The notes under the pieces are model-generated. The model did not search any database, was not told the DNA's origin, and saw only the letters and a program-made list of their open reading frames with translations. Of a stretch of DNA of 64,000 nt, positions 42,214 to 51,716 are shown in pieces. The DNA lies in contig OZ246887.1 of NCBI GenBank assembly GCA_965231765.1, positions 4,960,001 through 5,024,000 of the forward strand. The letters run 5' to 3'. The stretch comes from JAAXHF01 sp963665955 (GTDB taxonomy: Bacteria > Desulfobacterota > Binatia > Bin18). A program made the translations under genes and the position numbers. Position 1 is the first letter of the stretch, and each line of letters opens with the position of its first letter.

Positions 42214-43494
42214 TTAGCCGAATTTTGCCAGAATCCGACATAAGATCTGAAAACCTTGGCGCATATGCGTCAACTCGGCAAACTCATTTGGCGCATGATA
42301 CGTATCCATACGGCCAAAACCGGTGATTTGAATATCAAACCCATTTGTTTGTAACATGCGCACATAGGGCAAACCGCCAGTTACAGAAAAGGGTTGTGAC
42401 TCCGGGCAGACCACTGCAATCGCCTCGGCGAGCGCGTGATACCCGGCTGAGGTTCGGTCACACGCAATGCCACCAGCAGGTGCGCCAATACTCTCCAATT
42501 TGATCGTCCCGACTTCATTGGTCTCCAGCTGATAACGACTCGGGCCAAACGCGGGCAAGCTGTGTACGTCGAGGTTCTTGATAAAAGCTGCCGCCCCATC
42601 GCGCACTTCCTGTGCTGAATACCACGGCGTGAGACGAATATCGCCTTCCACAACCGCTTTGGCCGGAATCTTGGTCAGCGTGTCGTTTTCAACGCTGACG
42701 CGAGTGGGCTTGAGTGACGAAGGAGCCCGAAAACCATACAGCTGCTCGTTTGGATGGGCGGGATAGTGTTCATAAAACCAGCGTTGCAGCGCACGGGTTG
42801 CCTCAAAGGCGATCTCGGCTGCATTGATGCCATCCTGTGGGAAACCCGAATGGGAGACTTTGCCCTCGACCACGAGCCGCCACGGAGCCATGCCGCCAGT
42901 TGCCAGGGTGGGCCCAAAGTCGGCGCTATCCAACCAATACACCGGCCCTTTTTGGAGATGTTTGAGCTTGCCGTCTTGGACGAGCTTGCCAATGCCAATA
43001 CCGCTTACCCGCGACAGTTCTTCATTGGCAATGATGACGCCAACCACGCTGTGATCGAGGCTGACTTGTGATTCGGCGAGCTGACGAAACAGATCGGTCA
43101 AGACGGCCACATGTCCCAAACAGTCTGTCACTCCTCGGCCGTACAAACGATCCCCTTCAATCTGGAGTTCAAACGGCGGGCGTTGCCACTCGGCCGGGTC
43201 AGCCGGCACAACGTCGAGATGGGCTCCCACAAAGGCCACCGTGCGTTTGGTCTTGCCCGGATAGGTAATGATAATATTGCCGCGTCCCTCGGCATAGCTC
43301 ACTCGCTCGACGCAGAGTTTGCCAGCCCGCACAAGAGGCGCAAGCTCTGCGAGTACGATGTCACCAGCCAAATCTTCTTGCGGGAGCGGAGCATCTTTAC
43401 TGGGCGAGTTTTGGAGTTTGTCACTCACCGCCATCATGTTGCTAAGGACATGCAGAAAGCGGTCGTCGTTGAGCGTCCAGGTGGTTACGTCCAT
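42214..43494 (-). CDS. M20 family metallopeptidase (acetylornithine deacetylase-like)
   Basis: 426 residues from the ATG at 43494, with no clear ribosome site; a start nine codons earlier is also open. Two-zinc site: GAHLDVVPADPAEW, LYGRGVTDCLGH, IIANEELSRVSG, then the dimerisation domain with VEGKVSHSGFPQDGINAAE. It hydrolyses an N-acyl amino acid or dipeptide; the substrate is not defined. Distinct from the ArgE-like gene at 16338: the TDCLGH and NEELSR segments differ. Likely in one transcript with the D-2-hydroxyacid dehydrogenase. Confidence 0.88.
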   Translation of the reverse strand: MDVTTWTLNDDRFLHVLSNMMAVSDKLQNSPSKDAPLPQEDLAGDIVLAELAPLVRAGKLCVERVSYAEGRGNIIITYPGKTKRTVAFVGAHLDVVPADPAEWQRPPFELQIEGDRLYGRGVTDCLGHVAVLTDLFRQLAESQVSLDHSVVGVIIANEELSRVSGIGIGKLVQDGKLKHLQKGPVYWLDSADFGPTLATGGMAPWRLVVEGKVSHSGFPQDGINAAEIAFEATRALQRWFYEHYPAHPNEQLYGFRAPSSLKPTRVSVENDTLTKIPAKAVVEGDIRLTPWYSAQEVRDGAAAFIKNLDVHSLPAFGPSRYQLETNEVGTIKLESIGAPAGGIACDRTSAGYHALAEAIAVVCPESQPFSVTGGLPYVRMLQTNGFDIQITGFGRMDTYHAPNEFAELTHMRQGFQILCRILAKFG

Positions 43495-43562
43495 AAATAA
43501 GGTTCGAGGTTTGAAGTTCAAGGTTTACGATCTGAAGAGTGAAGGCATATGTAGGAGTAACC

Positions 43563-43604
43563 CCCTGTGCTTGCCCTGGGCCTGGGCAGGCACAGGGCCT
43601 GCCC
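43563..43604. repeat. Nested inverted repeat, possible terminator or REP-type element
   Basis: CCCTGTGCTTGCCC (43563-43576) pairs with GGGCAGGCACAGGG (43584-43597), one mismatch. The second arm is itself part of a smaller perfect hairpin, GGGCAGGC (43584-43591) with GCCTGCCC (43597-43604). Two alternative folds therefore compete. It is between the M20 gene's promoter side and the end of the CMD gene (43613), and reads CCTAC at its right end, as dispersed repeats of the GTAGGGGC type do. Confidence 0.55.
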
Positions 43605-43612
43605 CTACGGTC

Positions 43613-44023
43613 TTATATCCCTTCTTCGTCAAATACTTCTTTGGCCAGGCGAAAGGCATTGACCGCTGTTGGCGCGCCGGCGTAGAAGGCCATTTGGATC
43701 AGGATTTCGATAATCTCTTGTTTGTTGAGTCCGGCGTTGAGACCGATGGCAATATGGGCTTTCAGTTGGGGCAGACGCTGCATCGCGGTGAGGGCTGCAA
43801 TGACTGCGACACTGCGCATTTTGAGCTCAAGGCCGGGCCGAGTCCAGACTTGACCGAAGATGACTTCGTTGAGCATATCGTCCAAGTCAGGTGCGAGTTC
43901 TGCCAGTGCACTGGCTTGATTGCCCTGCTGTTTACCACCGCTCAGTTTCTTACGCATGTCCAGCCCTTTTTTATACGCGGCTGATTTCGGGGCGGCCTTT
44001 TTCTTCGTTGCTGCTTTTGCCAT
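43613..44023 (-). CDS. Carboxymuconolactone decarboxylase family protein
   Basis: 136 residues, GGGAGGAAG upstream. PcaC-like core: GLDMRKKLSG, LNEVIFGQVWTRPGLELKMR, VAVIAALTAMQRLPQLKAHIAIGLNAG, EIIEILIQMAFYAGAPTA and AKEVFDEEG. PcaC decarboxylates 4-carboxymuconolactone in protocatechuate breakdown; the His and Glu residues of that family are retained (KAHIAIGLNAG). A Lys/Ala-rich tail of ~15 residues precedes the core. Other pca genes are not in the window, so a related alicyclic acid may be the substrate. Confidence 0.87.
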   Translation of the reverse strand: MAKAATKKKAAPKSAAYKKGLDMRKKLSGGKQQGNQASALAELAPDLDDMLNEVIFGQVWTRPGLELKMRSVAVIAALTAMQRLPQLKAHIAIGLNAGLNKQEIIEILIQMAFYAGAPTAVNAFRLAKEVFDEEGI

Positions 44024-44242
44024 AACGCTTCCTCCCTTTCCTTAATGTTCAGTGATGAGGTGTCGCCTCGGGACTATAGCCTAGGCAGGGTGGCAGGCAC
44101 AAGCGAGTATCCTGAAGACCCTGCCCAGGCTGCACGCTTGGTGCCCGCTTGACAGGCTGGGCATCGACATGTTCAAAAAAACTGCGGTGTGTGTCAGCCG
44201 CTGGACCTGGTGAGGCGCAACAGGCCGTGAAGGAGGGATGCC

Positions 44243-45334
44243 GTGAAATTTGGCCTTTTTTATCAGCTGCCGTGTGCGGACGATCAGTCCGATGTCACCC
44301 GCTATCAGCAAACCATTGAGCAAGTTCAACATGGCGATGAGTTAGGCTTCCATTGTGCCTGGCTTGCTGAGCTACACTTTTATAAACCGTTTTCGATCAT
44401 GTCTTCGCCGTTGATTGTCGCCACGGCGATTGCCCAGAAAACAAAAAACATCCGTCTTGGCATTGCGGTGAATCTGCTGCCGCTGTGGCATCCACTGCGG
44501 AGTGCTGAGGACGGGGCAACTGTTGATATCCTGAGTGGGGGGCGGCTGGAGTTTGGGGTGGGGCGTGGGGCGATCCCGCTCCATTTTGCAGGCTTTAATG
44601 CCTCACGTGAAGACAGTCGCGAACGCTTTGAAGAATCGCTTGAGATTATTAAGCAAGCCTGGACAACAGACTCGTTCTCCTATCAGGGCCAGTTTCACCA
44701 AATTCCCGAGACGAGTGTTGTGCCCAAACCGTTCCAAAAACCCCACCCACCGATCCGGATCGCGGCCAACAGCCCTGAGACTGCTGTATTTGCCGGGCAA
44801 AAACAGTACCCGATGTTTGTCGCCTCGGTCACAAATCCGCTGCCCCGGATGTATGAGCAAGTCGACCGCTATCGAGAGTCTTGGCAAGAATCCCAGGGAG
44901 ACAGCCCGATGGAGAGCTCCGCCTCAAATGGGGAGGACGGTCCTAATGTGGCGGCCATGTTTTTTATGCATCCGGGAGAGAGCGTGGAGCAGGTTCAGCG
45001 GGATATCGAACCGAGCCTGAGAAATTATTTCCAGACCGTTTCGGGCATGGTACGCGCAGCGGTAGATGCAGAGAGCGGATCAGAATCGTACCGCTATCTG
45101 CAAGAAGTCCAGAAAAATGTTGATAGCATTACCTTTGAGATCATGACCAATAATATGGCCGTGTTTGGCTCCTCCGAGGAATGTATTCAGCGCATCACAG
45201 ACCTCCACAGTCGGCTCAAAATGAAAGAATTGATCTGCTGGTTTAATCCGGGCGGCAAAGTACCGCACGAAAAAGTCCTGGCCGCCATGTCACGCTTTGC
45301 CACAGAAGTCGCTCCAGCCGTGCAAGATCTATAA
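44243..45334 (+). CDS. LLM class flavin-dependent oxidoreductase
   Basis: 363 residues from a GTG at 44243, chosen for the AAGGAGGGA just upstream; an ATG at 44239 is out of frame. Luciferase-like: MKFGLFYQLPCADDQSD, LGFHCAWLAELHFYKPFSIMSSPLIVATAIAQ, GGRLEFGVGRGAIPLHFAGF, PKPFQKPHPPIRIAA. This is the alkanal-monooxygenase-like branch with HFY/SMSSP features. The C-terminal half includes an acidic segment (SASNGEDGP). It precedes an amidohydrolase by 166 bases, with a promoter candidate between. Confidence 0.87.
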   Translation: MKFGLFYQLPCADDQSDVTRYQQTIEQVQHGDELGFHCAWLAELHFYKPFSIMSSPLIVATAIAQKTKNIRLGIAVNLLPLWHPLRSAEDGATVDILSGGRLEFGVGRGAIPLHFAGFNASREDSRERFEESLEIIKQAWTTDSFSYQGQFHQIPETSVVPKPFQKPHPPIRIAANSPETAVFAGQKQYPMFVASVTNPLPRMYEQVDRYRESWQESQGDSPMESSASNGEDGPNVAAMFFMHPGESVEQVQRDIEPSLRNYFQTVSGMVRAAVDAESGSESYRYLQEVQKNVDSITFEIMTNNMAVFGSSEECIQRITDLHSRLKMKELICWFNPGGKVPHEKVLAAMSRFATEVAPAVQDL

Positions 45335-45401
45335 CAAGGTCTATAGTATGAGGACTGAAAGACTCAGCACTCGGCACTCAGAACTGTCTGCCCGATTTCC
45401 C

Positions 45402-45430
45402 TTGACAAGCCCAGCCGAGAGGCTGATAAC
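45402..45430 (+). promoter_or_regulatory. Candidate sigma-70-type promoter for the amidohydrolase gene
   Basis: TTGACA (45402-45407), then 17 bases, then GATAAC (45425-45430; 4 of 6 to TATAAT). A perfect TATAAT at 45442-45447 lies just downstream without a matching -35. The gene starts at 45501. Prediction by eye only. Confidence 0.35.
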
Positions 45431-45500
45431 GGATACAGTGTTATAATGCAGGGAGAAGTCCAATAAACAGGCCAAAATAATTCAGAGGAGGGCTACGAGT

Positions 45501-46772
45501 ATGGGACGCACTTTTTTTCGCGGGGCAAATTTGATTGACGGGCTGCATAAACCCAAAGCGAATGCCACAGTTGTGGTCGAGGGTGAACGCATTACTGCTG
45601 TCGGCACGAACGGCAAAATGCCCAAGCCAACCGCTCAGGACACGGTGTATGACTTGCACGGTAAATCGCTCATGCCGGGCATGGTCCAGAGCCACTACCA
45701 TGTGGCGTATGCCAATATCAGTGATCTGAACGACATTGATATGAAATACCAACCGACCCATCTCGCGCTGATTGCGGCCAAGAATGCCGAGCTGTTGCTG
45801 CGCAGTGGCTTTACTGGAGCGGCTGGTGCCGGGACGTTACACAATATCGATGTCTCGTTGAAGAAAGCCATTAATTCGGGTTTGATTCCTGGCCCGCGTT
45901 TCTTAGCGGCTGGCCGGGATGTGGTCACGACTGGTGACTCTGTTGATAACCATCCCGAGTTCTGGAAGATGAAGATGGAAGGATTGGCGCATATCTGTGA
46001 TGGCCCGGACGAATTCCGCAAAGCCATTCGGGCAGAAATTAAACAAGGCGTGGACATGATTAAGCTGTATCCGACTGGCGGGCATGGCTTGCCGTGGCCA
46101 ATTGAGACCATGACGATGAGTCAGGACGAGATTGAAGCCGCCTCCAATGCGACGCACGAGCGCGGCAAAAAGATTCGTGGTCATATCTGCTCTAAGAAGG
46201 GCATCAAAGCTGCGATCAAAGCCAAAGTTGACCTGATCGACCATGGCGACCGGATGGATGAGGAATGCATCGACCTGATGGCCAAAAACGGCACCTTTCT
46301 GACGCCGAGCATGTATTTCCCGTGGATGGTAGTCGAGGAACACAAGCGCAGTGGCGAGGCCATGTGGAACGAGATTGAAGGCATGACTCGTGGTGTTGAA
46401 AACTTTGCCAAGATGTTACCCAAGGCCAATAAAGCTGGGGTGAAACTCCTCGTCGGAGATGATTTTGGGATCTCGATTATGCCGCACGGTGACTATGGCA
46501 AGGAACTCGAAGCGTATGTCAAAGGCGCAGGCATTGATCCGCTTGATGTCATTCGCTGGGCAACTGTGAATGGCGCTGATCTGCTGGGCATGAAAGACGA
46601 TCTGGGATCGATTGAACCTGGCAAACTGGCTGACCTGTTAGTCGTAGACGGCAACCCAGCCAAAGATATCACCGTCTTGCAAGATCGGGACAACCTGGAT
46701 GTCATCATGAAGGGCGGCGACATGTTTGTGTGCCAGCTCAGCCCGAGTAAGGTCCAGCTGAAAGCCGCATAG
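45501..46772 (+). CDS. Amidohydrolase family protein (imidazolonepropionase/prolidase-like)
   Basis: 423 residues with GAGGAGGG before the ATG. Metal-dependent TIM barrel of the amidohydrolase_1 type: SHYHVAYAN (two His), DMIKLYPTGG (carboxylated Lys position), RGHICSKKG (His), DLIDHGDRMD (His), VGDDFG (Asp), and the late beta-sandwich (GSIEPGKLADLLVVDGN). Hydrolyses a C-N or ester bond; the group includes prolidases and Xaa-Arg enzymes. No signal peptide. The following intergenic stretch carries a palindromic repeat. Confidence 0.9.
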   Translation: MGRTFFRGANLIDGLHKPKANATVVVEGERITAVGTNGKMPKPTAQDTVYDLHGKSLMPGMVQSHYHVAYANISDLNDIDMKYQPTHLALIAAKNAELLLRSGFTGAAGAGTLHNIDVSLKKAINSGLIPGPRFLAAGRDVVTTGDSVDNHPEFWKMKMEGLAHICDGPDEFRKAIRAEIKQGVDMIKLYPTGGHGLPWPIETMTMSQDEIEAASNATHERGKKIRGHICSKKGIKAAIKAKVDLIDHGDRMDEECIDLMAKNGTFLTPSMYFPWMVVEEHKRSGEAMWNEIEGMTRGVENFAKMLPKANKAGVKLLVGDDFGISIMPHGDYGKELEAYVKGAGIDPLDVIRWATVNGADLLGMKDDLGSIEPGKLADLLVVDGNPAKDITVLQDRDNLDVIMKGGDMFVCQLSPSKVQLKAA

Positions 46773-46780
46773 CTATCTGG

Positions 46781-46820
46781 TTCCCTCTCCCTCAGGGAGA
46801 GGGCTGTGGTGAGGGTGTCG
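46781..46820 (+). repeat. REP-like palindromic element, copy 2
   Basis: CCCTCTCCCT and AGGGAGAGGG are 10-bp arms around one base (46783-46803), followed by CTGTGGTGAGGGTGTC. It is the opposite orientation of copy 1 (10944-10984), with nearly the same right part. It follows the amidohydrolase stop by 8 bases and may also terminate transcription. Confidence 0.7.
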
Positions 46821-46999
46821 CACAGCACTGCCCCATCGAAAAACACTCTCACCCCGGCCTTCTCCCTCCTTCCTCGTCCGCTCTTTATTTCTTTTCTCTC
46901 CGCCCCTCTCTCAACGCGTCGCCTCTGGCGCTCCCCATTCGGTTCAAATTGTGTTAGGAACAACAGCCACTTTAGCCCTTTCTTCTGGAGGCGGATGCA

Positions 47000-48130
47000 A
47001 TGAGTCGAATTATTGATGCCGATAGTCATTTCATGGAGCCGCTCGATTTGTGGGAGCGGTATATTGAACCCCAGTACCGTTCGCGCTGCTTACGCTTTCG
47101 ACAGGATGCTGATGGCCGCTACATCATGCTGGTCAATGAAGATAAACAGGTTCGCGGCGTCGGCGAATTCAATATGGAACAACTCCTCGGGGTAGGTGTA
47201 GGCTACGGCCAGAAGGAAGAAGGCTCGGGTTTAGGCCACTTCGACTTTTCAGCTGCGTTTAATAATACGCTGGAGGACATGGACGCACGCATCACCTTCC
47301 TCGACCAAGAAGGCATCGCCTGTCAGTTCATTTATCCGACGCTGGGCCTGATGTGGGAAGGCCAGGTGACTGATCCCGAGCTCGCCGCAGCTCACTGTCG
47401 GGCGTATAACACCTGGATACTTGACGTATGTGCCAATCAGCGTGATCGGCTCTTCCCAGTCGGGCATCTCTCATTACGACATCCTCAAGCCGCAGTCCAA
47501 GAAATAGCCCGTTTGGCCAAAGCCGGTGTCCGCACGGTTTTTGTGGGCGCCTTGCCAGTCGAAGGCAAAAGCTTTGGCTGTCCCGACTTTGATCCAGTCT
47601 GGGCCGCAGCTGAAGAGCACGATGTGGCGCTCGGGATTCACCTCGTTGTGCATCGTAACTTTGTCGGCCATGACTGGTACCAGGACCGACGGCCGGGGTT
47701 CATGTACCTGAGTATGAACGCGATTCAAGACCCACGTATGGCGCTGACAACCATGGTCTATGACGGCGTGTTTGAGCGCTTTCCGCGTTTACGTGTGGCC
47801 ACGGTTGAGTCGGCCAGTGGCTGGGTAGTCGAGTGGCTCGATCGGCTCGATTATCGCTACAGCTATATGGGCCATAGCTGTCAGATGGAACGCCCTGCCA
47901 GTGAATATTTTGAACGGAACATCTGGATTGCGGCTGACCCTGAAGAGCGGTTGCTGCCGTATATGGTTGAACTCCTCGGTGATCATAAGTTTTTTATTGG
48001 CTCGGATTATCCGCACGCCGAAGGGTTTGTTGAACCTGTGGCCAAAGCACGTAAGGCATTGCAGAAGTTGCCCGAGATATCAGTCAATAAAATCTTGGGC
48101 GATAATGCGGCCCAGTTTTTTGGTGTGTAA
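47000..48130 (+). CDS. Amidohydrolase_2 family protein (ACMSD-like)
   Basis: 376 residues, GGAGGCGG upstream. Barrel features of amidohydrolase_2 proteins: IIDADSHFMEPLDLW (first metal site DxH), FIYPTLGLMWEG, LGIHLVVHRNF (His), and the terminal FFIGSDYPHAEGF (Asp). These enzymes are non-oxidative decarboxylases or hydrolases of aromatic and cyclic acids; many act on resorcylate or aminocarboxymuconate-semialdehyde-type compounds. Here the substrate is unknown. Convergent with the CaiB gene, 29 bases apart. Confidence 0.9.
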   Translation: MSRIIDADSHFMEPLDLWERYIEPQYRSRCLRFRQDADGRYIMLVNEDKQVRGVGEFNMEQLLGVGVGYGQKEEGSGLGHFDFSAAFNNTLEDMDARITFLDQEGIACQFIYPTLGLMWEGQVTDPELAAAHCRAYNTWILDVCANQRDRLFPVGHLSLRHPQAAVQEIARLAKAGVRTVFVGALPVEGKSFGCPDFDPVWAAAEEHDVALGIHLVVHRNFVGHDWYQDRRPGFMYLSMNAIQDPRMALTTMVYDGVFERFPRLRVATVESASGWVVEWLDRLDYRYSYMGHSCQMERPASEYFERNIWIAADPEERLLPYMVELLGDHKFFIGSDYPHAEGFVEPVAKARKALQKLPEISVNKILGDNAAQFFGV

Positions 48131-48159
48131 GTGTCAATTGGCAAAATCGAGATGTATAC

Positions 48160-50511
48160 TCACACAAACAACCCATTCCCAATCGCCTCCGCGACCTCTT
48201 CCTGTGACATGCCCAACAACTCGGCATACACTTCAAAATTATGCTGCCCAAAAAATGGTGAGGCAGTGTATGAATCGAGCGGTGTGCCTGTAAACTCGGC
48301 CGGAAAACGATCAATATGTTGCGTGCCGTGTATCTGGTGCTGTGCTGCGGTCAGCCACTGACGCGCGGCCAACTGCTCATCTTTTTCGACAAAGTCTTGT
48401 GCATTCTGGACTTTGCCTGCTGGCACGCCCACGGATTGAAGCTGGCGCATCGCTTGTTCAGCATCTTGTCCAGCAGCCCAGGCGCGCAGCCTGACATTAA
48501 TCTCATCCCGTTGCTGTCTACGTCCTTCCACAGTGGCTAATAGACTGTTACTTCCCAGCTCCGTATCACCAATCATTTCACACAAGTGCTTCCATTCTTC
48601 CTCATCTCGAACCGTAATCGCCAGCCATGCATCATTGCAACACCTGTAGACCTCGTTAGGCACATAATCGACAAATCCATCCCTATTCCCGGCTGGCTGC
48701 GCTTCCTGGCCATTACTCAGAAAATCCACAAACGCCGGTCCGAGCAAATACGCTCCTACCTCCAACTGCGACAGGTCAATATATTGCCCGTGTCCAATCC
48801 GGCGGCGGGCTTCCAGAGCTTCCAAGATGGCTACGGCACCAGACAGGCCACTCGTATGATCGGTCAGAGCAAGGCCCGTCCCGATATCCTTCCGATCTGC
48901 TGGATTGGTCAAATACGTCAGCCCACACAAGGCGTGAATCGTTGGTGCAAACGTCACAAAGTCACTCCACGGACCATCTTGTCCGGCGCCTGCCATGCCC
49001 AGATAAATGATCTGATCGTTCCACTGTTTGGCCGTCTCATAGCCAATACCCCAGCGGTCGAGAACACCGGCGCTGTAGTTCTCAACCACCACATCCGCTT
49101 TCTTCACCAGCTGCCGGAAAATTTCAGCAGCCTTGGGATGCTTCATGTCAAGGTTGACGCTGCGTTTACCACGGTTCCACATCACGAAGTACGGGTGCTC
49201 ATTCGCATTGGCTGCTTGTGAGCGGCTTGCGGTCTGAATCTTAATCACCTCTGCGCCCAGGTCGGCTAAGATGCGGGTCGCAAACGGTCCGGCTAAGACC
49301 CAGGTGAAATCAAGAATGCGCACTCCGGCCAGCGGTTTTGCCCTGGCAGAATCACTTGGTGTGTCTTTTTCTTGCGGCGTCCAGCGCTGCAACACCGTAT
49401 CACTATCCGTTGTTGTCGGTGCCTGTGGGACCGGGGCAGGGGTGTCTGTGGTGCGGAATAATGGGCCTGGAATCTGGACTGCAGAGGAATCTCCTTCAGC
49501 CGCTCGAAAGAATCCCCGGGCTCGGAATTGAGGGCTCTGAGACGCTTCTGCAGTCGTTTGCACATCACCAAACGGCAGGCGGCGTTGCTGTCCACCCAGG
49601 AATACTTTTTTGGCATCCTGGGTCGCTGCCCAGGCCCGCATCTGCTTCATGATATCGCCGATTTGAGCGGTGAGTTGCAGGATATTAGTGAAGTCCATCT
49701 CTTTCAGGATCCCGGCCATGTTGTTTTCTTCCATCCACTCGATCAGCACGTCCGTATGCAAAGCTGGAGTGATCATGGCATGGCCGGTCGCACACGGCAT
49801 CACATCAAAAGCTCGACTCCAGTGCAGCGCGGCTTGACGCGGGGCAATGGCGACTTGGAGAATGTGTTGAAAGAACCAGAACATCAAGACTTGCTCAGTA
49901 CAGCTAATGATCGACTGATGGAGGGACAGATCGATATGCTGCCCTCGTCCGCTTTGGCGTGCCGCATACACTCCGGCCAACCCAGAGATAGCCGCAAAAT
50001 ACCCACCAATATTAAACGATTGCCTGCCCCAGTTGTTGAGTGGCGCATCTGGCGTCCCGGTTACCGACAGCATCCCACCGAGTGCAGACGCCACGAGGTC
50101 ACTGACCTGCCAATTCGCCCAGGGCCCCTGGCGGCCAAACGGAGTGAGAGAGACCTGCACCAGGCGTGTATTGTTTGCGTTCAGATCGGTATAATCCAGT
50201 CCCAACCCGGCTAAACGTCCGGGAGGCTCTGTTTCAAGCAGCAGGTCTGCACCAGCAGCCAAATCTCTGAACTGAGACTGGCCAAGAGTAGACTCCAGAT
50301 CGATCTGAAGCCGCTGTTTATTATTGTCGTACCACCAGTCCAGTAGCCCGCCGTGTTGATCTGCTGCACCACACATGGCTGTCCCGGCCGCGCCATGACC
50401 AACACGAATCACATCAGCTCCGGCCTCCGCCAGCAACTTCGTAGCAAAACGTCCTGTGTCGTCTGTGAGATCGATAACCCGCAGGTCTTTGAGTGCTCCG
50501 TTGTTGGCCAT
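48160..50511 (-). CDS. Double-domain CaiB/BaiF family III CoA-transferase
   Basis: 783 residues from the ATG at 50511 (GGAG upstream). Two complete CoA-transferase III domains in tandem. The first (~8-370) has VIDLTDDTGRFATKLLAEAGADVIRV, LDWWYDNNKQRLQIDL and GRGQHIDLSLHQSI. The second (~385-783) has ILDFTWVLAGPFATRILADLGAEVIKI, MWNRGKRSVNLDMKHP and GHGQYIDLSQLEVGAY. The family transfers CoA from an acyl-CoA to an acid via a catalytic Asp; at the position I align with it the first domain reads Gln and the second Glu, so one or both domains may be altered. Natural members are usually single ~400-residue chains that dimerise as interlocked rings. Last gene of a six-gene reverse operon. Confidence 0.88.
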   Translation of the reverse strand: MANNGALKDLRVIDLTDDTGRFATKLLAEAGADVIRVGHGAAGTAMCGAADQHGGLLDWWYDNNKQRLQIDLESTLGQSQFRDLAAGADLLLETEPPGRLAGLGLDYTDLNANNTRLVQVSLTPFGRQGPWANWQVSDLVASALGGMLSVTGTPDAPLNNWGRQSFNIGGYFAAISGLAGVYAARQSGRGQHIDLSLHQSIISCTEQVLMFWFFQHILQVAIAPRQAALHWSRAFDVMPCATGHAMITPALHTDVLIEWMEENNMAGILKEMDFTNILQLTAQIGDIMKQMRAWAATQDAKKVFLGGQQRRLPFGDVQTTAEASQSPQFRARGFFRAAEGDSSAVQIPGPLFRTTDTPAPVPQAPTTTDSDTVLQRWTPQEKDTPSDSARAKPLAGVRILDFTWVLAGPFATRILADLGAEVIKIQTASRSQAANANEHPYFVMWNRGKRSVNLDMKHPKAAEIFRQLVKKADVVVENYSAGVLDRWGIGYETAKQWNDQIIYLGMAGAGQDGPWSDFVTFAPTIHALCGLTYLTNPADRKDIGTGLALTDHTSGLSGAVAILEALEARRRIGHGQYIDLSQLEVGAYLLGPAFVDFLSNGQEAQPAGNRDGFVDYVPNEVYRCCNDAWLAITVRDEEEWKHLCEMIGDTELGSNSLLATVEGRRQQRDEINVRLRAWAAGQDAEQAMRQLQSVGVPAGKVQNAQDFVEKDEQLAARQWLTAAQHQIHGTQHIDRFPAEFTGTPLDSYTASPFFGQHNFEVYAELLGMSQEEVAEAIGNGLFV

Positions 50512-50537
50512 AGCTATTTTTATCTCCTTTGCCAGGA

Positions 50538-51644
50538 TCAATTCGTGCTCTGACAGATCTGCTTCACCTCAGCCCAATTCTCATCGGGCAGTAACTTTTT
50601 CGCTGACGCTGCTGACTCGGGAATCAGGGCTTGGAGCTTAGCGACGCGGTCTGCTGAAGGTGGATGGCTCGAGACATATGGCAAGAAGGCTGGTTCCCCG
50701 CCGCCCTTCTGCTGGAGTTTGGCAAAGAATCGAATCATACCGTGTGGATCAATTCCGGCCTCCAAGAGCAGCTGCATGCCTGTGTGATCGGCTGCCTCTT
50801 CTTGGCGGCGGTTGTGGCGCATCATATTCAGCAGGTGAACGCCTTCTAAGCCCGAGGCGAGCGGACCGCTTACGTCCCCAACTAAAAGTGAGAACAAGAA
50901 ACTGGTCGACAGCTGCTGGAGCAAGGCCCGCGTACCATGCTGCTGGAGGATATGCTGTATCTCATGCGCCAGCACCCCGGCGACTTCTTCCGCATCTTCA
51001 GCTTGGTGGAGTAAACCCCGAAAGAGCAGGATATGGCCGCCGGGGGCAGCCGCTGCATTCACTGCTGGGGTATCGACCACAATCAGTCGAAAGGTGTATG
51101 GAGACTGTTCCAGAGGGGCGGTGAGCGTTGTCATAATCTTGTGCAACGCCGCGACCCGTGCCGGATCGCTACACTGGGCGTCTTTGGGAGCCAGGTGGGC
51201 GACGACGACTGCTCCAAGCTGTTCTTCCCAGGCGACGGGAATACGGGCAAGGGCTAGGCTGACCAAGGCTGGGATTCCCCAGATATAGAAGACCACTGAC
51301 AGACCAATACTGGCCAGTGCTGCGCATACCGTGAGTTGGAGACGGAAGCGGCGCCGGGCAGGATCATGAAAATGCCGGGTCAGGCGTGGCGCGATACGTC
51401 GCAGGTCGTGTAAAAAGGCAGCGTCTGTGAGCAGCAGGATCTCCGGCAGTTCTCCGCCGCGTTCCAAACGGACCTGTTCGCCGGCGTAAAAGCCCTGGGT
51501 TTGCCGGATTTCTGCGTATGGCCAGGCCAGGCGCTCTGCACTCCCAGTCATGATTTGCAGACCGGTCGGCGTGAGCTGGATAGAGACTGCGTGGCGGGCA
51601 GCGCTGCGACCATCCAGATAATGTCCCGGCCAGTCCGTTTGCAT
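50538..51644 (-). CDS. M48 family metallopeptidase
   Basis: 368 residues from the ATG at 51644. The zinc site is HEIQH (227-231), with third ligand in the EEAADHTGMQLL helix. Membrane segment(s) at ~103-133 (VCAALASIGLSVVFYIWGI) place the protease domain at the membrane, probably facing the periplasm or cytoplasm as in HtpX/YcaL relatives. The ~100 N-terminal residues form a separate soluble domain. It is adjacent to a DUF898/YjgN membrane protein, an association common in proteobacteria and suggestive of a membrane-quality role. Confidence 0.88.
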   Translation of the reverse strand: MQTDWPGHYLDGRSAARHAVSIQLTPTGLQIMTGSAERLAWPYAEIRQTQGFYAGEQVRLERGGELPEILLLTDAAFLHDLRRIAPRLTRHFHDPARRRFRLQLTVCAALASIGLSVVFYIWGIPALVSLALARIPVAWEEQLGAVVVAHLAPKDAQCSDPARVAALHKIMTTLTAPLEQSPYTFRLIVVDTPAVNAAAAPGGHILLFRGLLHQAEDAEEVAGVLAHEIQHILQQHGTRALLQQLSTSFLFSLLVGDVSGPLASGLEGVHLLNMMRHNRRQEEAADHTGMQLLLEAGIDPHGMIRFFAKLQQKGGGEPAFLPYVSSHPPSADRVAKLQALIPESAASAKKLLPDENWAEVKQICQSTN

Positions 51645-51716
51645 TGCGAGGTCTTTCTTGTGTAGATCTCTACCGGTGCAGATTTTTCTTGCCTCAGTGT
51701 TTCTTACACGTCCCAC

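Noticed and set aside
45442..45447. Perfect TATAAT as -10 of a promoter for the amidohydrolase
   Set aside because: No matching -35 at 16-18 bases; the TTGACA upstream fits better with GATAAC at 45425.
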